Source: Ceratothoa steindachneri (Eukaryota > Arthropoda > Malacostraca > Isopoda > Cymothoidae). Taken from it: a stretch of 64,000 nucleotides of DNA. The translations under genes and the position numbers were made by a program. The DNA lies in contig OZ018330.1 of assembly GCA_963969495.1 (NCBI GenBank), positions 46,428,394 through 46,492,393 on the forward strand, given 5' to 3'. This document shows, one piece after another, positions 57,701-64,000 of this stretch (positions are counted from its first letter, which is position 1; every line of letters begins with the position of its first letter). The notes beneath the pieces were generated by a model. That model ran no database searches and was not told where the DNA came from. It worked only from the letters and a program-made list of their open reading frames with translations.

Positions 57701-58300
57701 AGCTATGCGTTCCAACTGCTCCACATTCGGAGCACATCGCCGTTTCTTTCTTCTGATAGTTTGATGTCGTATGATCTTCCCTTTTGTAGTAATAGAAGAA
57801 AATTTGTATTTCTTTGATTTTTTTTCGTTCCAGATTTGATGGGAAAATCATCATAATATACATCATCATATCTTTTTACATATAATCTTTAAAATATGTA
57901 TGTGCTCGAGGAATTTGGAAACTTCTTGCTTTCTATTTTTGATTTTATCTCGTCATTATAATGGAAACCGATCCAGTTCTAGATGCGCCAGAATATAATA
58001 ATTTTGTGATCAGTAACCTGTGGTAGAGATTTGGTTTTCAAGTCGATCTTCTTTAACTCCTCTGTGTTGCTTGGAGCCAATATCCGGTCCACGTCGTAGT
58101 TCCCGGATCATGTGTCGAAGTAGCTCGTGAGGACGTGATTAAAGCTGATAAGTGCCACATTTAGCTAACCAAAAATCGTTTACGTCATCTCCTGAAATGC
58201 TCCTTTACTTGTTCTGGTCCTAAGGGGAATTCTTTTCGTATCCATATTACCCATCATGAAGGAAGAGTGTTTGGGCGTATTCTTTCCTTGTGGACCTTTC
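54700..58300 (-). pseudogene. LINE C-type element: gag, AP endonuclease and RT remnants
   Basis: On the minus strand, gag residues MCSECGAVGTHSWRACTVTK (57869-57630, CX2CX5HX4C knuckle) are followed by an acidic stretch near 57130. Next is an endonuclease piece (56608-56252) with MCDLNARMKESRY, LLLRNIT and SSNCAPKPDICLPITRMPFN. The RT pieces are KALDKVWHRE (about 55305), TLERLICDYVLDRKVKI (about 55225) and LQGGCF (motif B trace, about 55140). The endonuclease piece parallels the plus-strand LINE C (LLVQRNIAQ, SSIIPDIVLTN), so the two are copies of one family in opposite orientation. Many stops; both ends are approximate. Confidence 0.78.
57112..57142. repeat. (TTC)n trinucleotide run
   Basis: TCTTCTTCTTCTTCTTC-type repeat that codes the acidic Glu run on the minus strand inside the LINE remnant. 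Confidence 0.9.
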
Positions 58301-59090
58301 TAAGGTCCTCTTCTTGTTATCCTTACCTATAGTGTTTTTCTGGAAAGATGGTGATTTTGCGCAATATGTACATATGTGTATTAGTTTTTATTGTACATAT
58401 ATGAAATGCCAAGAAACCTCATCCGTGTATGGTGAAAACAGTTTCCATTATCAAACCACTGAAGGGACGGCACCCCGAGTGGTGGTAATTGAGTCTACCA
58501 CCACCCATCATCAAGTCCGCCATGAATCTTCTTAGTTTCATCAACTCATCCATTCAGCATCTTCATCCTGGAAATAACTCTAGCTGGGGCAGGGATGTGA
58601 TGAGGAAGTGAGTAATTTCATTCAACATATGAAAAGAAACTTATTCCCAGGAAAATAACTGGTTATTAAAAAAGAAAAGGAAACACCAACGGAAACATGG
58701 ATAACCGTGAAGGAGCGAAGAGGATTTCTCCTCGTGTCCTCGCAGAAAAGGAGAAACCAACTCGAGAACAAACCCTCTCCACTATATACTTAAATCTTGG
58801 CGTACTATTGTGCCGCCAAAAGAAGCAATGCAATGGATATGTTGCACTCTGATAAGCCGTAAAGGGTTTCGATCTACCTCTGAGCGGAGAGGTGTGCAAA
58901 AATCGTATTAAAACATCGAACGCCTCCACACAATGTGAAAACGAAGAGATCCATCGTCTCTATGCGCCTTCCCCCTGCGTAAGCGCGCAAATACTCTAAG
59001 AGATAACTGAAGAATTTGAAACACAACAGAAATAGGAAACAGTCGAAAAGCCATCAAATTGTTTTTGTTATGTGACAAGGTGCGATATCA
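58301..59090. other. No recognisable gene
   Basis: Short frames only. The 87-codon minus frame at 58666-58929 has no family resemblance. Confidence 0.4.
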
Positions 59091-59094
59091 TACT

Positions 59095-59620
59095 GAAAAA
59101 TACAGTTATCATCTTCAACTTGGTCCTGAATTGTTGATAAAAGGTGCTGATGAAGCAAGTTTTGATCCTATTTTGATTTCATAACAGTCTTCGTGGGCAA
59201 AATTGTTAGTAATCTCTTTCTGTAGATGAGAAGCAGCCCAAGATATGGAGAGTGGCCGGATGCACAAAATCTGAGTCGGGAAAGCGATCCCCTTATTTTC
59301 TTATAATGAGGGATCTCCCAGAAGTTCCAAACATGGGGAATGGAGCTTCATTGCCTCATTCCTCAACAGCGATTTTTTAATATCTTTCACAAAAGTGGAG
59401 CGTATTCGTAAGATTTTTCTTGGTGAGATGAAGCTTTTTCACAGCCCTTCTTGACTTGAGACCTTTGTCAAAAAATCTTCCCCTCACTGTGCACGCTAAG
59501 GCGTTTATACCTTCCCTTTCTAATTTTGAGTAAGATTGGCCATGGAAACGAAGCGGATACATGAGCTGGGACTCTACTGAAAGATGAGCTTGGCGTTCAT
59601 TTGAAGCTCTTGGGTCTCCA
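59095..59620 (-). pseudogene. Tc1/mariner transposase fragment
   Basis: The minus frames read RGRFFDKGLKSRRAVKKLHL, then TKKNLTNTLHFCERY, then EAPFPMFGTSGRSLIIRK, then LHILGCFSSTERDY. This order corresponds to the middle of Tc1-like transposases (L...GLKSRK...K..LTKK....RL.FC, SDE..F.LFG..GR..VRR, VWGCFS). The first catalytic Asp reads N/E here and the C-terminal Asp and Glu are not found. A frameshift separates the pieces near 59375. Confidence 0.7.
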
Positions 59621-60009
59621 TAAAACTGCTGTGCATGATTGTAACCAGTCTTTTTAAGGTCATCGATGATCCTAAAGTTGTTGAATTACACTGGTCTGCG
59701 TCAAAAATGTACCTTTGGTTTTCTATAGTGGTTCTTAATGAAATTGACCTCCTAAATCCGAATCTGTCATCCGTTTTTCTCTATCACCTCCAGTTTTTGC
59801 GATACAGGGGGTGATAATAATTTTATAGTTTATACATCTCCTATATTACATCAAATTTCAATAGTTTTTGCACTGCTCTATTCGCAGTAAATTTTGTGTA
59901 CATTTTAAGTAATTATTCAAATAGGTTTATATTTTGCAGGTTAAAATTTCTTAGCATTATAATAATAAGAATAATAATAATAGGATGTTTGAGTTAAAAA
60001 TTAACAGAA
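59621..60009. other. No recognisable gene
   Basis: AT-rich, with an AATAATAATAATA run at about 59960-59985. It may be the 5' flank of the pseudogene that follows. Confidence 0.35.
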
Positions 60010-60303
60010 AATGTAAGGAAAGCTCCGACAGATTTTGCTATGTTTGTGACAAAGTGACTTTTCCCGAGCAGCAAAGTACAATCCCTCCTGTAATTAAATA
60101 TTTGTATCATGCATATTTTGGGGTAAGGCTAAGAGATTAAGATAAAAGTTTTGCACCACATATCTGCTGCAAGGGATGCTACATAAGTTTAAGACGCTGG
60201 AGTAAGGGCGAACAGAAGTCCCTCTCTTTTGGTGTTCCCATGGTGTGGAGAGATGGCAAGGACCACACTACGGACTGCTATTTTTGCATGACAAATCTTA
60301 AAG

Positions 60304-60501
60304 GTGAGCATTGTATCAAGTATTTAAGCTTTCTGTATTATACTGGCTCCTGAAAATGTCATTATTATGCAAAGACTTAGCATAAAATTAAAAACTAACA
60401 TAGTTCACTTCAGCATGAACATATCCTTTACTAAACATTTATGTACTATCTGCAACTCCAAATCAATTCCTTTATGTAATATGCAATTATATTTTCCACA
60501 G
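60304..60501 (+). other. Probable spliceosomal intron 1 of the 60-kb pseudogene
   Basis: Starts GTGAGC and ends TTTTCCACAG, 198 bases. Removing it joins LKG to INKKNK in frame, matching the order I know for this family. Confidence 0.75.
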
Positions 60502-61138
60502 GTATAAATAAGAAGAATAAACATAGTGTGGCATATCCAAATGTTCCTTCTGCCATCAAACCCCTGCTCCATGGCCCAGGAATTCCTATACCTTCTCCCC
60601 CTGAACATATAGAGGTACATGAAGAGATTAATATGGAAGTTGACCAAGATTATGACACATCTGAGTCTTATCAGGTTTCCACACATGATATGGTCGCAAG
60701 ACCATTCCCTTTAAGTTCAGTTAAATGACCTGACCAGGGATCTGGGGGTTTCAAAGGCGAATACACAACTTCTTGGCTCTCGACTTCGTGAAAGTAATCT
60801 TCTCGCTTAAGAAACAACATTTAGGGGGGTACAGAAATAGAGAACAAGAGTTTCGAAGCTATTTTTTACAGCATTCTTCCAGCTCTTTAGTATACTGCGC
60901 CAATATTAAAGTACTTGTTAAGGCCCTTGGAATTCCCTACAACCCATTAGAATAGAGACTGTCCATAGATTTCTCCAGTAGAAGTTTAAAAGCTGTGTTA
61001 CTGAATATTGGTAACAAGATAGCCTCCGTTCCTGTAGGCCATTCAATCCAACTTACTGAAAGTTATTAAAATATGAAAAAAATGCTGGATGCAATAAATT
61101 ACTCTAGCTATAAGTGGAGTATATGTGGTGACTTAAAG

Positions 61139-61551
61139 GTATGATCATTTTACACTTGGCATTTCTAAGCTTTTTGATATTGACATTTTCATTTTTAATT
61201 GTTAATACTTGTATACACCTTTTGGTCAACTTACATTTTACAAGAATGCAAATCTGGAAATCATGAGTCATTTTTGAGTTATATTTTTTGTTGAAGTGTG
61301 TCCCTATAGGTTAATGCATCCTATTAAGTTAATGATGAACTTATCCTAATTGAGAAGGTATACAACACAACTCAATAAACTCAAAATAAGATGTACATAT
61401 ATCCAATTAGTTCCAATACGATGGTTTAATTCATCGGCATACAGGATTTTTCAGTATATATTCATATTCTTATTGTTTTAAGAAATATTACTTTGAATTT
61501 GTTTTTAGAAATATTACACTGAATTTACATACCGTGCTAAATTTTTTTCAG
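61139..61551 (+). other. Probable spliceosomal intron 2 of the 60-kb pseudogene
   Basis: Starts GTATGA and ends ATTTTTTTCAG, 413 bases. Splicing gives GDLK joined to VVSLTLG in frame. Confidence 0.75.
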
Positions 61552-62285
61552 GTAGTGTCTCTTACGCTTGGGACGCGAACAGGCCACACGAAGCATCCCT
61601 GTTTCCTATGTTTATGGGACAGTCGTGCAGATAGTATGCACTATGAGAAGAAGGTTTGGCCTCCACGAGAAGCATTTAGAATTAGATCAAACAATGTGAT
61701 AGCTGAACCTTTAGTGCCTCCTCAAAAAATACTCCTCCCTCCACTGCATATAAAGCTTGGCATAATGAAAAATTATGTCAAAACCCTTAATAAAGTAGGC
61801 CAAGCTTATAAATTTCTTCTTCAAAAATTTCCACAAATCAGTGACGCTAAGCTCCATGGGGGAATTTTTAATGGACTTCAAATCAGGAACTTGATTAGCA
61901 ATTTGATGCATCAATGAAAGACATATAAAAAGATGCCTGGAAAGCTTTTAAAGCCCTAGTTAACAATTTTCTAGGCAATAAAAAAAGCCTAGAAGAATAT
62001 GTTGCCCTGGTCAATCAGCTCTTAACAAGTCTCAAACATTTGGGAGCTCGAATGTCTATAAAGATACACTTTTTACAGTCCCATCTGGATTATTTTCTCG
62101 ACAACTGCGGGGATTACAGTAAAGAACAGGGGCAAAGATTCCCCCAGGACATAAGAACAATGGAATCCAGGTAATAGTGTAAATGGAACGGAAACATGCT
62201 TGCTGACTACTGTTGGTGTTTGAAGCGTGATGCACCAGATGACAGGCACAAACGAAAATCATCAAGGGCTTCTGTTCTTCGAAAT

Positions 62286-62867
62286 TATAATTATTTTCTT
62301 TATTATGTTGCATTCTTTTATTTTTTGTTTATTAAAAGAATTATAGTTTACATACGTGTATTCCTGTTTATAAGATATAACAGTAATAATGCATTATTAG
62401 ATAGAAAAAGTTTTTTTTTTTTTAAATTCAGAAAAAATGAGGTAATCTCAATGAAAATGGTGTATGCAGTACTGAGAAAATCTGACCTGATTGAAAAATT
62501 ATACATTAAAAGCCACTACTGTGCAGAGCAACGATGGCTGCAGGATTTTCTTTGGAAAGAACCATTTCTGGAGTTGAAAAAGTTTCATTAAATATTTATT
62601 TATAAAACAATATTATGAAATAGATTATAAATACACAACATTATTCATTTAACACATGTATTAGGATTTTATAATTTGGATCGAATAGCAAAGCTCCAAA
62701 GAGTGAAACTCACCTCCACAGGAACAGGAACAGAGCGCGATCATGGATTCAGCGAAGGAATAAATTTGTTTTCTTATTTTCGAAATTCTGAGTTTCTCAT
62801 AATAAACCTCCTGCAATAATTAAAATATTTTAATAATTGTTCCTTTCACGTAAATTTTGAAAACAAA

Positions 62868-62870
<3 letters not shown>
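62286..62870. other. No assigned feature
   Basis: The plus frame 62196-62591 continues past the conserved part with Phe/Tyr-rich sequence and KSDLIEKLYIKSHYC. It may be the C-terminal or 3' part of the pseudogene, but I do not recognise it. Confidence 0.35.

Positions 62871-62871
<1 letters not shown>

Positions 62872-62939
<68 letters not shown>
62872..62939. repeat. (TA)n microsatellite
   Basis: 68 bases of alternating TA, directly next to the end of the Tc1 element that follows. Confidence 0.97.
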
Positions 62940-62940
<1 letters not shown>

Positions 62941-64000
62941 CCTCAGCCAAACTTATTGGGCAAGTATGAAAAAGTGATTAATATGATTGAAACTAATTTA
63001 TTCATACTTGACAATAAAAATAAACATGTTTGCGTATATTCTATCAGTAATAAAAATTGACGTGTCCTCGTTTTGCTTCTATAACCGCTTTTATGCGTTT
63101 TTGCATACTTGAGACTAAGTTGGCACAGGTGGTTGGTTAATTTTCTGCCACTCTTCATGGATTTTGGCTGTTAATTCACTTTTTGTACACCCTTACTCTT
63201 GTGCCCAACTGTGACCACAAATGTTCAATGGGGTTGAGGTCTGGAGATTAAGTGGACCATTCCATCAACGTCACCCTCTTATTTTCAAACTAACCCTTTG
63301 AGACTCTAGATGGGTGCCGTGGAGCATTGTCTTGTTGGAAGATTACACTATTTGTTATGTCATCATTGAAAATTTTACCTAAGGAAGGTTCATAAACCTA
63401 GTCTAACAGGCTGGTGTAAGTGTTGGAATTCATTCTGTTCTCACAATTGAACAACAATCATGTACCTGGAGAGGACATGTCGCCCCAAACCATTAAACTG
63501 CCACCTCCAAATTTGACTGTTGGGACAACACATCTAGGATGAAAAGCTTCCCCAACTATTTGACCAACATAAACAGTTCCAGGGTTTAAAGTTCTGAGGA
63601 GAAAGGCAAATTTTACTGATCACTTTTGGTATTCAATATAATTTTTGGTATCCGATAAAAATGTATACAAGCTTAATAAATTGTTGGAAAATAATGTGGA
63701 GAACCTACCTCAAAGTTGCTTTCATGAGACCTAACAACTTTAGCGATTTGGCCAAGACAATCGATTCTTCTTGTTCACCCGAGACAACCACGGTTTCTTT
63801 CTAGCCTAACATCCTTTGAGCCCAGCCTCTAATGAATTTCTCTTCACTGTGCGTCTTGATATCTCTGTTTGTTGCTGCCCGAACCTCAGCAGCTACATCA
63901 GAAGTTTTTTTTTTTCCTATCGGCCAGAGATGTCCCCTTTTAGCAACCTTTCTTCCCTCAGAATTGTATACCTTTTGCAACCTTAACCATCACAGTTTTT
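62940..64000 (-). mobile_element. Tc1-type transposon, cut by the window end
   Basis: Its 3' end borders (TA)n at 62940 with GCCTCAGCCAAACTTATTGG. Minus frames from about 63960 read SSDVAAEVRAATNRDI, RLSWAKSLKVV, SHESNFEV, TVYVGQIVGEAFHPRCVVPT, KFGGGSLMVWG, SVIFQQDNAPRHPSRVSKG, SPDLNPIEHLWSQLGTRVR and SSMQKRIKAVIEAKRGH. The second catalytic Asp (QQDNAP) and the Glu (PIEHLW) are intact, but the first reads His (SHES for SDES). Stops and frameshifts break it, and 63594-63708 is extra sequence. The other inverted end lies outside the window. Confidence 0.88.
63594..63708 (-). other. Intron-like insertion in the Tc1 transposase
   Basis: On the minus strand the extra 115 bases begin GTAGGTTC and end TTTCTCCTCAG, so they have GT..AG limits and a pyrimidine tract. 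Removing them leaves the two coding halves out of frame by one base, so it may be a chance insertion or an old intron in a decayed gene. Confidence 0.45.

Larger units (their letters stand above)
60010..62285 (+). pseudogene. Three-exon transposase-like pseudogene (uncharacterised arthropod family)
   Basis: Exon 1 (about 60010-60303): SDRFCYVCDKVTF, APHICCKGCY, GVPMVWRDGKDHTTDCYFC (zinc-binding pairs). Exon 2 (60502-61138): GINKKNKHSVAYPNVPSAIK, QLNDLTRDLGVSKA in a shifted frame, RLSIDFSSRSLKAVLLNIGN and YKWSICGDLK. Exon 3 (61552-62285): VVSLTLGTRTGHTKHPCFLC, WPPREAF, ILLPPLHIKLGIMKNYVK, then SIKIHFLQSHLDYF, DIRTMESR and MLADYCWCLKRDAPDDRHKR. The join phases agree with this reading. Frameshifts and stops (near 60720, 60810, 60955, 61070, 61895, 61926, 62175) disable it. 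The family is widespread in arthropod genomes; its function is unknown to me, and transposition is inferred from copy number. Confidence 0.82.

Overview
This window looks like repeat-dominated nuclear DNA from an animal, most likely an arthropod and perhaps a crustacean. I base this on the very long (TA)n microsatellites, on several classes of decayed transposable element (hAT-like, Tc1/mariner, LINE, Penelope-like), on spliceosomal intron signals in one element, and on short TTAGG-type motifs. The species assignment is inference only. I see no convincing intact host protein gene, rRNA, tRNA or CRISPR array. Almost every recognisable reading frame is a broken transposon gene.

Layout. 0-9.6 kb: a dispersed repeat family in three copies (one with a ~125-bp internal tandem array), a MITE-like element with long inverted ends, a hAT dimerisation-domain fragment, and two short fragments resembling LINE tails. 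9.6-13.8 kb: no recognisable gene, one long (TA)n tract. 13.8-17.04 kb: a complete 3.24-kb hAT-like transposon with inverted ends and a target duplication. 17.6-23 kb: two LINE remnants on the minus strand, with reverse transcriptase, RNase H and (in the second) gag zinc knuckles. 23.8-26.3 kb: a plus-strand Penelope-like element (PLE) ending in its typical tail and a (TA)n-flanked hairpin unit. 27.7-30.3 kb: a second LINE type (gag, AP endonuclease, pre-RT segment) split by a ~1-kb insertion that carries a long perfect hairpin.

31-34.2 kb: a fragment of the 60-kb family, then a PLE whose RT part is inverted relative to its GIY-YIG part, followed by two hammerhead-ribozyme-like motifs in opposite orientation around (TA)n. 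34.17-37.41 kb: a second 3.24-kb hAT-like transposon, inserted in (TA)n. 37.42-38.06 kb: two abutting near-perfect palindromes. 38.2-43.2 kb: a mariner tail, a Tc1 element broken by a 1.1-kb insertion, and a mariner remnant. 44-45.1 kb: a CR1-like RT remnant. 45.7-46.35 kb: a ~90-bp tandem array. 49.6-50.3 kb: a G/T-rich array. 52.9-54.3 kb: a plus-strand LINE RT. 54.6-58.3 kb: a minus-strand LINE of the same type as the one at 28 kb. 59.1-64 kb: a Tc1 fragment, a three-exon transposase-like pseudogene, and a Tc1 element running off the window end.

The genes do not form a pathway. The window is a nest of mobile elements inserted into one another, with (TA)n tracts repeatedly at their junctions. 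The most unusual material is the set of hammerhead-like motifs and palindromes tied to (TA)n, and the two same-length hAT-like elements with matching TAGGG ends.
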